A stretch of DNA of 64,000 nucleotides, taken from the NCBI RefSeq assembly GCF_011682065.1, contig NZ_VUYU01000002.1, positions 372,001-436,000 of the forward strand, written 5' to 3'. Position 1 is the first letter of the stretch. The number at the start of each line of letters is the position of its first letter. Source of the DNA: Massilia rubra. Lineage in GTDB: Bacteria > Pseudomonadota > Gammaproteobacteria > Burkholderiales > Burkholderiaceae_D. The position numbers and the translations under genes are program-made. Shown here piece by piece: positions 24,866-34,023 of this stretch. The notes under the pieces were generated by a model. It worked only from the letters and a program-made list of their open reading frames with translations, searched no databases and was not told where the DNA came from.

Positions 24866-26722
24866 ATGCCATCCAATATACTGTCGCGCCGCGACCTCGA
24901 CTTCCTGCTGTACGAATGGCTCGATGTCGAGGCGCTGACCGCGCGTCCGCGCTTTTCCGACCACAGCCGCGAAACCTTCAATGCGGCCATCGATACCGCC
25001 GAACAGATCGCCACCGACCTGTTCGCGCCGCATAACAAGAAGAACGATCAGCACGAGCCGCATTTCGATGGCCACACGGTGACCATCATTCCCGAAGTCA
25101 AAATCGCGCTCGACGCCTTTTCCGCCGCCGGCCTGATGGCGGCCGGGCAAGACTACGAATTCGACGGCATGCAGTTGCCATGCGTACTAGAAAAAGCCGT
25201 CACCGCCTACTTCACGGCGGCCAATGTGGCCACCTCGGCCTACATTTTCCTCACCATCGGCAACGCCAACACCTTGCTGAAAACCGCCACGCCACAGCAG
25301 ATCGAGCGCTTCGTGCGGCCTCTGTACGCCGGCAAGTTCTTCGGCACCATGTGCCTGTCGGAGCCGCAAGCGGGGTCCAGCCTGTCCGACATCACCACCC
25401 GCGCCGAGCCGGACCCGGTGGACGGCGTGGATGGCGAGCGCCAGTACCGCCTTTCCGGCAACAAGATGTGGATTTCCGCTGGCGAACACGACCTGGCCGG
25501 CAATATCGTGCACCTGGTGCTGGCCAAGATTCCCGGCCCGGACGGGCGCCTGATTCCCGGCGTGAAGGGGATTTCCCTGTTCATCGTGCCCAAGTTCCTG
25601 GTCGGCGACGATGGCGAGCCGGGCGAGCGCAACGACGTCGTGCTGGCCGGCCTGAACCACAAGATGGGCAATCGCGGCACCACCAACTGCCTGCTCAACT
25701 TCGGCGAAGGGCGCTTCAAGCCGCTCGGCAAGGCCGGCGCGGTCGGCTACCTGGTCGGGCAGCCGCACCAGGGCCTGGCCAATATGTTCCACATGATGAA
25801 CGAAGCGCGCATCGGCGTGGGCCTGGGCGCCGCCGTGCTGGGCGTGACCGGCTACCTGCACGCCCTCGATTACGCGCGCAGCCGTCCGCAAGGCCGCCAT
25901 CCGGCCGAAAAAGACCCGGTCAAGCCGCAGTTGCCGATCATCGAGCACACCGATGTGCGGCGCATGCTGCTGGCCCAGAAAGCGTATGCCGAAGGCGCCA
26001 TGGCGCTGGTGCTGTATTCGGCGCGCCTGGTCGACGAACAACGCACCGCACCGGACCCGGAAGCACGCGCGCACGCCGGGCGCCTGCTTGACTTCCTCAC
26101 CCCGATCACCAAGTCGTGGCCGTCGCAGTGGTGCGTGGAAGCGAACAGCCTGGCGATCCAGGTGCATGGCGGCTACGGCTACACGCGCGAGTACAACGTT
26201 GAACAGTTTTACCGCGATAACCGCCTCAACGCCATCCACGAAGGCACGCACGGCATCCACGGGCTCGACCTGCTGGGGCGCAAGGCGTCGATCCAGGAGG
26301 GCGCGCTGTTCAAGGCCATCGGCGGCGAGATTGCCGCCACCATTGCCAAAGTGCGCGCGGCCGATGTGTCGGTCGACCTGCACGCCAACGCCGACCTGCT
26401 CGAAGAAGAATGGCAGCGCATCGCCGCGGTCACCAAGGCGCTGTACGCCGTGGGCGACATGAACAAGACCCTGGCCAACGCCAGCCTGTACCTGGAAGCG
26501 GTCGGCCACACGGTGGTCGCCTGGATCTGGCTGGAACAGGCGCTGGTGGCCACGCATGCGCTGGCGGGATCGCCATCGCTGGATGACAGCAACTTTTACA
26601 ACGGCAAACTGCAAGCCTGCCGCTACTTCTTCCAATGGGAACTGCCCAAGGTCCAGCCACAGCTCGACCTGCTGGCCAGCATCGACACCACCACGCTCGA
26701 CATGCGCGATGCGTGGTTCTGA
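24866..26722 (+). CDS. Large acyl-CoA dehydrogenase (DmdC-like, C-terminal extended)
   Basis: 618 residues, an FAD-dependent acyl-CoA dehydrogenase of the long subfamily that includes 3-methylmercaptopropionyl-CoA dehydrogenase. The core has MCLSEPQAGSSLSDI for substrate/FAD contacts, NKMWISAGEHDL, QVHGGYGYTREYNVEQFYRD, and the Glu-containing HEGTHGIHGLDLLGRK. The last ~120 residues are the helical extension typical of this class. It introduces the alpha-beta double bond of the acyl-CoA, the step before the hydratase. The true chain-length preference is not readable. It follows a hairpin terminator after thiolase and precedes a Dabb gene by 14 bp. Confidence 0.93.
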   Translation: MPSNILSRRDLDFLLYEWLDVEALTARPRFSDHSRETFNAAIDTAEQIATDLFAPHNKKNDQHEPHFDGHTVTIIPEVKIALDAFSAAGLMAAGQDYEFDGMQLPCVLEKAVTAYFTAANVATSAYIFLTIGNANTLLKTATPQQIERFVRPLYAGKFFGTMCLSEPQAGSSLSDITTRAEPDPVDGVDGERQYRLSGNKMWISAGEHDLAGNIVHLVLAKIPGPDGRLIPGVKGISLFIVPKFLVGDDGEPGERNDVVLAGLNHKMGNRGTTNCLLNFGEGRFKPLGKAGAVGYLVGQPHQGLANMFHMMNEARIGVGLGAAVLGVTGYLHALDYARSRPQGRHPAEKDPVKPQLPIIEHTDVRRMLLAQKAYAEGAMALVLYSARLVDEQRTAPDPEARAHAGRLLDFLTPITKSWPSQWCVEANSLAIQVHGGYGYTREYNVEQFYRDNRLNAIHEGTHGIHGLDLLGRKASIQEGALFKAIGGEIAATIAKVRAADVSVDLHANADLLEEEWQRIAAVTKALYAVGDMNKTLANASLYLEAVGHTVVAWIWLEQALVATHALAGSPSLDDSNFYNGKLQACRYFFQWELPKVQPQLDLLASIDTTTLDMRDAWF

Positions 26723-26736
26723 GGAAGAACTGAACA

Positions 26737-27039
26737 ATGATCAAACACATCGTCATGTGGAAGCTGAAAGCATTTGCCGAAGGCGCCGACCGCGCCACCA
26801 ACGCGCGCAAGATGAAGGAGCAGCTGGAAGCCTGCAAGGACATCGTGCCGGGCATGTTCGCTTTTGAAGTGTCGCTGGCCCAGCCGGGCCTGGAAGCGAC
26901 GTACGACGTGGTGCTGTACTCGGAGTTCGCCGACAAGGAAGCGTTGAAGGCGTACGGCGAACATCCGACCCACCACGCACTCAAACCATTCTTTGGCGCC
27001 ATTCGTGACGAGCGCCAATGCATGGACTATCACATCTGA
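26737..27039 (+). CDS. Dabb family (stress-responsive alpha/beta barrel) protein
   Basis: 100 residues, starting MIKHIVMWKLK, the hallmark beginning of Dabb-domain proteins, and ending with DPx-like segments (ATYDVVLYSEFAD, then YGEHPTHHAL). These form dimeric ferredoxin-like barrels; most have no known catalytic role, some are polyketide cyclases or monooxygenase-like. The gene lies inside a tight operon between the acyl-CoA dehydrogenase and an SDR. Confidence 0.85.
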   Translation: MIKHIVMWKLKAFAEGADRATNARKMKEQLEACKDIVPGMFAFEVSLAQPGLEATYDVVLYSEFADKEALKAYGEHPTHHALKPFFGAIRDERQCMDYHI

Positions 27040-27055
27040 ATAACAAGGATTCCCG

Positions 27056-27838
27056 ATGCGTACTACGCAAGAACTATTTTCCCTCGCAGGCAAGACGGCA
27101 CTGATTACCGGCGGCTCGCGCGGACTGGGCCTGCAAATGGCCGAAGCGCTGGGCGAGCAGGGCGCCAGGATCGTCATTTCCTCGCGCAAGCAGGCTGACC
27201 TGGACGAAGCGGTTGCCCACCTGAAAGAGCGCGGCATCGAGGCCAGCGCCATCGCGGCCGACCTGGCGCAGGAAGCGCAAATCCAGCCGCTGGTCGATGA
27301 AGCGATGAAGCGCCTCGGCCACATCGACATTTTGATCAACAACGCCGGCGCCAGTTGGGGCGCGCCGGCCGAAGAGTATCCGGTCGAGGCGTGGGACAAG
27401 GTCATGAACCTGAACATCCGCAGCATCTTCTTGGTGACCCAGGCGGTCGGCAAGGCATCGATGATTCCGCGCAAGTACGGCCGCATCGTCAATATCGCCT
27501 CCATCGCCGGCCTGGCGGGCAACCCGCCGGGCACCATGAAAACCATCGCTTACAACACCTCGAAAGGCGCGGTGGTCAACTTCACGCGCGCGCTGGCGGG
27601 CGAGTGGGGCGCGTACGGCATCACCGTGAACGCCATCGCGCCGGGATTTTTCCCGTCCAAGATGACCAAGGGCGTGCTGGAAACCATTGGCGAGGAAGCG
27701 CTGGCCAAGGATGCGCCGCTGGGCCGCATCGGCGACGATGAAGACTTGAAAGGGGCAACCTTGCTGTTTGCGTCCGACGCGGGCAAGCACATCACCGGCC
27801 AGACCCTGGCGGTGGACGGCGGAGTATCGGCGGTATGA
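27056..27838 (+). CDS. SDR-family oxidoreductase
   Basis: 260 residues, classical short-chain dehydrogenase: nucleotide-binding TGGSRGLGLQMA, NNAGASWG, active-site Ser in IVNIASIAG, YxxxK as YNTSKGAVV, and AIAPGFFPSKMTK. It resembles 3-oxoacyl-ACP/CoA reductases or gluconate-5-dehydrogenase-type enzymes. The gene ends in an ATGA overlap with the MDR gene, and its place in the operon suggests use of a hydroxyacyl-CoA or related alcohol. Confidence 0.9.
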   Translation: MRTTQELFSLAGKTALITGGSRGLGLQMAEALGEQGARIVISSRKQADLDEAVAHLKERGIEASAIAADLAQEAQIQPLVDEAMKRLGHIDILINNAGASWGAPAEEYPVEAWDKVMNLNIRSIFLVTQAVGKASMIPRKYGRIVNIASIAGLAGNPPGTMKTIAYNTSKGAVVNFTRALAGEWGAYGITVNAIAPGFFPSKMTKGVLETIGEEALAKDAPLGRIGDDEDLKGATLLFASDAGKHITGQTLAVDGGVSAV

Positions 27839-28836
27839 CGGCCGCCACCTACCAGCGCGTGGTCCTGGCGTCGCGTCCGCGCGGCGAAGTCCAGCCCGAC
27901 AATTTCAGTCTCGAAACGGCGCAACTGCCCGCACTGGGCGAGGGCCAGGTGCTGGTGCGCAACCATTATCTGTCGCTCGACCCGTACATGCGCGGGCGCA
28001 TGAGCGAGGCGAAGAGCTACGCGGCCACCCAGGCTATCGGCGAGACCATGATCGGCGGCACGGCGGGCGAGGTGCTCGAATCGAAGCACCCCAAATTTGC
28101 GGCCGGCGACATGGTGGTCGGCATGCTCGGCTGGGCCGACATGGGCGTGGCCGACGGCGCCACCTTGCGCAAGGTCGATGCCAGCCACATTCCCCTGTCG
28201 GCCTTCCTGGGCGTGGCGGGCATGCCCGGCATGACGGCCTGGTACGGCCTGAACCACATCATGAAGCCGAAGGCGGGCGACACCATCCTGGTATCGGCGG
28301 CCAGCGGCGCGGTCGGCAGCGTGGTTGGACAACTGGCCAAGATGCAAGGCTGCCGCGTGGTCGGCATCGCCGGCGTACCGGAAAAATGCGCCTATGTCGT
28401 CGACGAGCTGGGCTTCGACGCCTGCATCGACTACAAGGCCGGCAAGCTGGTCGAGGACCTGGCCGCTGCCACGCCGGACGGCATCGACGCCATTTTTGAG
28501 AACGTGGGCGGGGCCGGCTTCGATTGCGCCTTGCCGCGCATGAACGCTTTCGGGCGGGTGGCGCTGTGCGGCATGATCGCCGGCTACAACGGCGAAGATG
28601 TATCGATCCGCAACATGCGCTTCATGCTCACCAGCCGCCTGACGATTCGCGGCTTCATCGTCAGCGAACACCTGGACCTGTGGCCGCAAGGCTTGGGTGA
28701 ACTGGGCGCGCTGGTGGCGAGCGGCAAGCTCAAGTATCGCGAAACCGTGGCGCCGGACCTGGCATCGGCGCCGGACGCCTTCATCGGCCTGCTCAAGGGC
28801 CGCAACTTCGGCAAACAACTGGTAAAGCTCATCTGA
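27835..28836 (+). CDS. NADP-dependent MDR oxidoreductase (alkenal/one reductase type)
   Basis: 333 residues, zinc-independent medium-chain dehydrogenase. The N-terminal part has LSLDPYMRGRM, the hallmark of leukotriene B4 12-hydroxydehydrogenase / prostaglandin reductase-like enzymes. The Rossmann loop is AASGAVGSVVGQLAK and the C-terminal part includes IFENVGG. It likely reduces alpha,beta-unsaturated carbonyls with NADPH. The start overlaps the preceding SDR stop; the second SDR starts one base after its stop. Confidence 0.9.
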   Translation: MTAATYQRVVLASRPRGEVQPDNFSLETAQLPALGEGQVLVRNHYLSLDPYMRGRMSEAKSYAATQAIGETMIGGTAGEVLESKHPKFAAGDMVVGMLGWADMGVADGATLRKVDASHIPLSAFLGVAGMPGMTAWYGLNHIMKPKAGDTILVSAASGAVGSVVGQLAKMQGCRVVGIAGVPEKCAYVVDELGFDACIDYKAGKLVEDLAAATPDGIDAIFENVGGAGFDCALPRMNAFGRVALCGMIAGYNGEDVSIRNMRFMLTSRLTIRGFIVSEHLDLWPQGLGELGALVASGKLKYRETVAPDLASAPDAFIGLLKGRNFGKQLVKLI

Positions 28837-28837
28837 C

Positions 28838-29740
28838 ATGAAAAACTTCCAAGACAAAGTCGCCGTGATCACCGGCGGCGCGAGCGGTCTCGGCCGCGAA
28901 TTCGCGAAACGCGCCGCCAGCCTGGGCATGAAGCTGGTGTTGGCCGACGTGCAGCAGGATGCGCTTGACGCCACGCAAGCCGAGCTCGAAGGCGAGGGGG
29001 CGCAGGTGCTGGCCATGCTCTGCGACGTGCGCAAGGGCGAGCAGGTCCAGGCGCTGGCGGACGCCACCATGGCGCGTTACGGGGCTGTGCATCTGGTGTT
29101 CAACAATGCGGGCGTGGGTTCGGGCGGCTTGATCTGGGAGAATTCGGAAGCCGACTGGGAATGGGTGCTGGGCGTCAATCTGTGGGGCGTGATTCACGGC
29201 GTGCGCATTTTCACCAAATTGATGCTCGAGTGCGCCAAGGTCGATCCGCAGTACGAGGGGCATATCGTCAACACGGCCTCGATGGCGGGCTTGTTGAACG
29301 CGCCGACCATGGGCGTGTACAACGTGTCCAAGCATGCGGTGGTGTCCTTGTCCGAAACCTTGTACCAGGACTTGCAACTGGTGGAAGCGCCGATCGGGGC
29401 GTCGGTGCTGTGCCCGTACTTTGTACCGACCGGCATCAGCCAGTCGCACCGCAACCGGCCCGAGGACGTGAAAATGACCGGCGGGCCAACGGCCAGCCAG
29501 AAGGCGGCGCAGGCGATGACCGTGAAGGCGGTCGAGTCGGGCAAGGTCTCGGCCGGCGACGTGGCGCAGATCACCTTCGACGCCATCCGCGACGGGCAGT
29601 TCTATATCTATTCGCATCCGGGCGCGCTGGGTAATGTGGGCGAGCGGATGGACGAGATCGTCAAGGGGATCAATCCGGGCGATCCGTACAAGGCGGCGCC
29701 GCATATCCGCGAGATGTTGCGGGCCAAGATGAAGGCATAG
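28838..29740 (+). CDS. SDR-family oxidoreductase
   Basis: 300 residues, classical SDR with TGGASGLGREFA, NNAGVGSGG, NTASMAG, YNVSKHAVV (YxxxK) and CPYFVPTGI. It is longer at the C-terminus than the SDR at 27056, typical of the class that handles larger lipid-like alcohols. Last gene of the operon. A degraded repeat arm and then the convergent regulator gene follow. Confidence 0.9.
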   Translation: MKNFQDKVAVITGGASGLGREFAKRAASLGMKLVLADVQQDALDATQAELEGEGAQVLAMLCDVRKGEQVQALADATMARYGAVHLVFNNAGVGSGGLIWENSEADWEWVLGVNLWGVIHGVRIFTKLMLECAKVDPQYEGHIVNTASMAGLLNAPTMGVYNVSKHAVVSLSETLYQDLQLVEAPIGASVLCPYFVPTGISQSHRNRPEDVKMTGGPTASQKAAQAMTVKAVESGKVSAGDVAQITFDAIRDGQFYIYSHPGALGNVGERMDEIVKGINPGDPYKAAPHIREMLRAKMKA

Positions 29741-29777
29741 CACTGTCAAGACACCAGCGCGGGTAGGCACCAGTATC

Positions 29778-29800
29778 GCTCCCGTGGAGGCGGGAGTGAC
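29778..29800. repeat. Degraded ATTCCCGC/GCGGGAAT-type arm
   Basis: GCTCCCGTGGAGGCGGGAGT followed by GAC keeps the fold of the repeat with a changed centre and outer bases. It lies between the convergent SDR and regulator genes. Confidence 0.55.
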
Positions 29801-29817
29801 GGGGGGGCAACCCTGTG

Positions 29818-31179
29818 TCACGCCATCCTGGACACCGGCAAGATGGACGGGAACGCCCGCTGCGGGCAATCGCGCCGTTCGCAGACTTTGCAGCCGGTGC
29901 CGATGGCCGTCGCCGCACTCGGATCGTGCAGGTCCAGGCCCTTGGCGTACACCAGCCTGTGCGCCTGCGAAATATCGCAGCCCAGGGCGAGGGCGAACGA
30001 CTTGCTCGGCGCGGTAAACCGGGCCGGACCGGTGCTGACCTGGCGCGCAATCCACAGGTGGGTGCTGCCGTCGGGCATGCGGGCGATCTGGCGCAAAATG
30101 CGGCCGGGCTGGCTGAATGCTTCATACACGATCCACAAGGGGCAGGTCCCGCCAACGCGCGAAAAGTGAAACGCCGTCGCCGACTGGCGTTTCGATACAT
30201 TGCCGGCACGGTCCACCCGCACGAAGAACACCGGCAAGCCGCTGGCGCCCGGCCGCTGCATGGTGCTCAGGCGGTGGCAGACGGCTTCGAAGCCCACGCC
30301 GAACTGGTGCGCCAGCAAGTCGATATCGTAGGCGCTGCTTTCCGCCGCCTGTAAAAAGGCGGCGTACGGCATCAGCACCGCGCCCGCGTAGTAGTTCGAT
30401 AGCGCCAGCCGCGCGCCCTTGCGCGCCGCCTCGCTCGACAGCGCGGCCTGGTCGACCAGCAGCTCGATCAACTGCGCATGATCGAGCTGTCCCAGCAGCG
30501 CTGCCATCTGGAATGCTTGCTGGCCCGCATTCATCGATGCCGCCACCCACAGCACATGTTGCTGCGGATCGTAGCGGCGCTTGCGCAGCAATACGTCGCC
30601 GCCCGGCTCCGCGAGGACGGTCACACCGTGCAATCGCTGCAAGCGTTCGCGCAAGGCATCGGCGCCGTTGGCGCCGATGCGCTCGGCCGCTTCATCGAGC
30701 TCGCCAATGTAATTTTGACGCCGGTTCAGGTAGTCGCGCACCTCTTCATCCGACGATGGCGTCAGGCTGGCCTGGTTGCCATCGCTGCTGTCGAACTGCG
30801 CTTCGAGCGACTCGGCGCGTTCGGCCGCCATGCGGTAGCGCCGCTGCAATTGCAGGATGGCGCGCGCGATTCCCGGCATGTTTTCGACCAGCATCTTGAG
30901 TTCGGCCAGCGAGGCGCCTTCGCTGCCGGGCAGTTCGCCCATGACATCGCGCACGTCCGCCACCAGGCTGGCGCTGTCGTGCTCCGAAAAAATCTGCGGA
31001 TCGACGCCCAGCACACTGCCTATGCGCAGCAGGATCGGCACCGTCAGCGGGCGCTGGTTGCGCTCGATCTGGTTCAGGTAGCTCGGCGACAGGCCCAGCG
31101 CCCTGGCCAGCGCGGCCTGCGTCAGGCTGCGTTCTTCACGCAGCCGCTGCAAGCGCACGCCCATGAACACCTTAGTCAT
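29818..31179 (-). CDS. ScfR/PccR/RamB-type short-chain fatty acyl transcriptional regulator
   Basis: 453 residues. Residues 8-62 form an XRE helix-turn-helix (LTQAALARALGLSPSYLNQI-ERNQRPL). The middle corresponds to the ImmA/IrrE-related domain, and the last ~130 residues to the DUF2083 domain with a Cys cluster CKVCERRDC near the end. Relatives (RamB of Corynebacterium, PccR of Rhodobacter) respond to propionyl-CoA or acetate metabolism and bind TTTGCAAA-like repeats. Such repeats lie in the divergent promoter region with the valine-degradation operon, which yields propionyl-CoA, so this is its probable regulator. Confidence 0.9.
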   Translation of the reverse strand: MTKVFMGVRLQRLREERSLTQAALARALGLSPSYLNQIERNQRPLTVPILLRIGSVLGVDPQIFSEHDSASLVADVRDVMGELPGSEGASLAELKMLVENMPGIARAILQLQRRYRMAAERAESLEAQFDSSDGNQASLTPSSDEEVRDYLNRRQNYIGELDEAAERIGANGADALRERLQRLHGVTVLAEPGGDVLLRKRRYDPQQHVLWVAASMNAGQQAFQMAALLGQLDHAQLIELLVDQAALSSEAARKGARLALSNYYAGAVLMPYAAFLQAAESSAYDIDLLAHQFGVGFEAVCHRLSTMQRPGASGLPVFFVRVDRAGNVSKRQSATAFHFSRVGGTCPLWIVYEAFSQPGRILRQIARMPDGSTHLWIARQVSTGPARFTAPSKSFALALGCDISQAHRLVYAKGLDLHDPSAATAIGTGCKVCERRDCPQRAFPSILPVSRMA

Positions 31180-31198
31180 GATGCAGATCGCTTAAACA

Positions 31199-31294
31199 TT
31201 CGCAACATTTGCAAATTCCTGCCAAAAGCTTCGCAATTCCTCGCATTTTTACGCCTTCTCCTCGACTCAGAATAAGCGAATAATGCAAACAAAT
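31199..31294. promoter_or_regulatory. Putative TTTGCAAA-type regulator sites in the divergent promoter region
   Basis: TTCGCAA (31199-31205) is followed after two bases by TTTGCAAA (31208-31215); another TTCGCAA lies at 31230-31236, and opposite-strand forms near 31271-31294 (AATAAGCGAA, AATGCAAACAAAT). RamB and PccR bind TTTGCAAA-like boxes. The cluster lies between the regulator gene and the mmsA start. Confidence 0.5.
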
Positions 31295-31346
31295 GACAAA
31301 AAACGCAAGTCGCGTGAGCCTTGTCCACCACCCCAGGAGACCGAAT

Positions 31347-32858
31347 ATGACCGTCACGAACGCTTCCATCCCGACCGTACCGCTGCTGATCGATGGGCAA
31401 TGGCTGGAGTCGGCCAGCACCGTCTGGCGCGACGTGCTCAATCCGGCGACCCAGGAAGTGCTGGCGCGGGTGCCGTTCGCCACGGCGCAGGAAGTGGCGC
31501 AGGCCGTTGCGGCCGCTCAAGGCGCCTTCGCCAGCTGGCGCAAGACGCCGATCGGCGCGCGCGCCCGCATCTTCCTGAGGTTGCAACAACTCATCCGCGA
31601 CAACATGGCCGAGCTGGCCGCCACCCTCACCGCCGAACAGGGCAAGACCCTGCTCGATGCCGAAGGCGATATTTTCCGCGGACTGGAAGTGGTCGAGCAC
31701 GCCGCCACGATCGGCACCTTGCAAATGGGCGAGTTCGCCCAGAACGTGGCCGGCGGGGTCGATACCTACAGCGTGCTCCAGCCGCTCGGCGTGTGCGCCG
31801 GCATTACCCCGTTCAATTTCCCCGCCATGATTCCCTTGTGGATGTTCCCGATGGCGATCGCCTGCGGCAATACCTTCGTGCTCAAGCCGTCCGAGCAAAA
31901 CCCGCTGGTGACCGTCAAGCTGGTGCGGCTGGCGCTGGAAGCGGGCATCCCGGCCGGCGTGCTCAACATGGTGCATGGCGGCGAGGAGGTGGTCAACGCC
32001 TTGTGCGACCATCCGCACATCAAGGCCATTTCCTTTGTCGGCTCGACCCGGGTCGGGACCCATGTCTATCAGCGCGCCACCCTGGCCGGCAAGCGCGCCC
32101 AATGCATGATGGGGGCAAAAAACCATGCGGTGGTGCTGCCCGACGCCAACAAGGAACAAACCCTGAACCAGCTGCTCGGCGCCGCTTTTGGCGCGGCCGG
32201 CCAGCGTTGCATGGCGGCCAGCGTGGTGGTGCTGGTGGGCGAGGCGCAAGCCTGGCTGGCGGAACTGGCGCACAAGGCGTGCGCCATGTCGGTCGGCGCC
32301 GGCAAGGATAATCCGGACCTCGGCCCGCTGGTCTCGTGCGCGGCCAAGGAGCGGGTGCTGTCGATGATTGCGCGCGGCGTGGAGCAGGGCGCCACCCTGG
32401 CGCTGGACGGGCGCGCCATCCGCGTCGATGGCTACCCGAACGGCAATTTCGTCGGACCGACCATCTTGTCCGATGTGACTCCCGGCATGCGCGTCTACGA
32501 CGAAGAAATCTTCGGCCCGGTGATGATCGTGGTGGCGGCCGCCACCCTCGATGAAGCGATCGCCCTGGTCAATGCCAATCCGAACGGCAATGGGACGGCG
32601 CTGTTCACGCAAAGCGGCGCGGCGGCGCGCAGATTCCAGGAAGACATCGATGTCGGCCAGGTCGGCATCAACGTGCCGATTCCGGTGCCGGTGCCGCTGT
32701 TCAGTTTTACCGGTTCGCGCGGCTCGAAACTGGGCGACCTCGGGCCCTTCGGCAAGCAGGTGGTGCTGTTCTACACGCAAACCCAGACCATCACCCAGCG
32801 CTGGTTCGCCGATGCCGCCTCGGTCGGCCAGGTCAACACCACCATCAGCCTGAGCTAG
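31347..32858 (+). CDS. mmsA: Methylmalonate-semialdehyde dehydrogenase (CoA-acylating)
   Basis: 503 residues from the ATG at 31347 ([19 protein letters not shown]), with GGAGA eight bases upstream; an in-frame start 54 bp earlier is less likely. Aldehyde-dehydrogenase fold with the mmsA features [19 protein letters not shown] and the catalytic Cys in [11 protein letters not shown]. It converts methylmalonate semialdehyde to propionyl-CoA with NAD and CoA, the last step of valine breakdown. It is the first gene of the five-gene operon and divergent from the ScfR-type regulator. Confidence 0.94.
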   Translation: MTVTNASIPTVPLLIDGQWLESASTVWRDVLNPATQEVLARVPFATAQEVAQAVAAAQGAFASWRKTPIGARARIFLRLQQLIRDNMAELAATLTAEQGKTLLDAEGDIFRGLEVVEHAATIGTLQMGEFAQNVAGGVDTYSVLQPLGVCAGITPFNFPAMIPLWMFPMAIACGNTFVLKPSEQNPLVTVKLVRLALEAGIPAGVLNMVHGGEEVVNALCDHPHIKAISFVGSTRVGTHVYQRATLAGKRAQCMMGAKNHAVVLPDANKEQTLNQLLGAAFGAAGQRCMAASVVVLVGEAQAWLAELAHKACAMSVGAGKDNPDLGPLVSCAAKERVLSMIARGVEQGATLALDGRAIRVDGYPNGNFVGPTILSDVTPGMRVYDEEIFGPVMIVVAAATLDEAIALVNANPNGNGTALFTQSGAAARRFQEDIDVGQVGINVPIPVPVPLFSFTGSRGSKLGDLGPFGKQVVLFYTQTQTITQRWFADAASVGQVNTTISLS

Positions 32859-32862
32859 CGCG

Positions 32863-34023
32863 ATGCAATTCGACCTCAACGATGAGCAGCGCGCATTCCA
32901 GCAGGCGGCGCGCGCCTTTTCGGAAGGCCAACTGGCGCCGCACGCGGCGCGTTGGGATGCCGAGGCGTATTTCTGCCGAGCAACCATCGCGCGCGCCGGC
33001 GAACTGGGCTTTTGCGGCCTGTACACGCCCCAGCGCTGGGGCGGGCTGGGCCTGTCGCGGCTCGACGCCGCCATTGTGTTCGAAGAGCTGGCGGCCGGCT
33101 GCACCTCGACCACGGCCTACCTGACGATTCACAATATGGCCACCTGGATGGTCACGCGCTGGGGCACCGAAGCGCTGTGCCGGCAATGGGCCGCGCAACT
33201 GGCCAGCGGGGCCAGCCTGGCCAGCTACTGCCTGACCGAAGCGCAGGCCGGGTCCGACGCCGCCGCCCTGCGCACCCAGGCTGTGCGCGATGGCGGCGAC
33301 TACCTCATCGACGGCAGCAAGGCCTTCATTTCGGGCGCCGGGCGCACCGACTTGCTGGTGGTGATGGCGCGCACCGGCCAGAGCGGCGCGGCCGGCATTT
33401 CGGCGTTCGCGGTGCCGTTCGAGACGCCCGGGGTCAGCGTCGGCAAGCCGGAACACAAGATGGGATGGAACAGCCAACCCACCTGCGCCATTCACTTCGA
33501 CGGGGTGCGCATCCCGGCGCGCAACCGGCTGGGCGAAGAAGGTCAAGGTTTTTCGATGGCCATGAAGGGGCTCGATGGCGGGCGCATCAATATCGCCACC
33601 TGTTCGATCGGCACCGCGCAGGCGGCGCTGAACCGGGCCCAGGCGCATCTGAAAGAGCGGGTCCAGTTCGGGCGCGAACTGGCGCAGTTCCAGGCCCTGC
33701 AATTCAAGCTGGCCGACATGCTTACCGAGCTGGTGGCGGCGCGCCAGCTGGTGCGCCTGGCCGCCTGCAAGCTCGATAGCGACAGCCCGGACGCCAGCGC
33801 GTATTGCGCCATGGCCAAGCGGTTTGCCACCGACGCCGGTTTTAACGTCGCCAACGACGCCCTGCAACTGCATGGCGGCTACGGCTACATACGCGAGTAT
33901 CCGCTGGAACGCCATGTGCGCGACACGCGGGTGCATCAAATCCTCGAAGGAACCAACGAAATCATGCGTTTGATCATCGCCAGGGCCATCCTGCGTGACG
34001 GCGCCACGGAGACACTGAAATGA
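32863..34023 (+). CDS. Acyl-CoA dehydrogenase, probably isobutyryl-CoA dehydrogenase
   Basis: 386 residues, normal length for a tetrameric FAD acyl-CoA dehydrogenase. Motifs: YCLTEAQAGSDAAAL, KAFISGAGRTDLLVVM, MGWNSQPTCAIHFD, QLHGGYGYIREYPLERHVRD and HQILEGTNEIMRLI. The Glu in EGTNE is at the position of the catalytic base in many family members. Placement after mmsA and before two crotonase-type genes fits oxidation of isobutyryl-CoA to methacrylyl-CoA in valine degradation. Its stop overlaps the next start (ATGA). Confidence 0.92.
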   Translation: MQFDLNDEQRAFQQAARAFSEGQLAPHAARWDAEAYFCRATIARAGELGFCGLYTPQRWGGLGLSRLDAAIVFEELAAGCTSTTAYLTIHNMATWMVTRWGTEALCRQWAAQLASGASLASYCLTEAQAGSDAAALRTQAVRDGGDYLIDGSKAFISGAGRTDLLVVMARTGQSGAAGISAFAVPFETPGVSVGKPEHKMGWNSQPTCAIHFDGVRIPARNRLGEEGQGFSMAMKGLDGGRINIATCSIGTAQAALNRAQAHLKERVQFGRELAQFQALQFKLADMLTELVAARQLVRLAACKLDSDSPDASAYCAMAKRFATDAGFNVANDALQLHGGYGYIREYPLERHVRDTRVHQILEGTNEIMRLIIARAILRDGATETLK

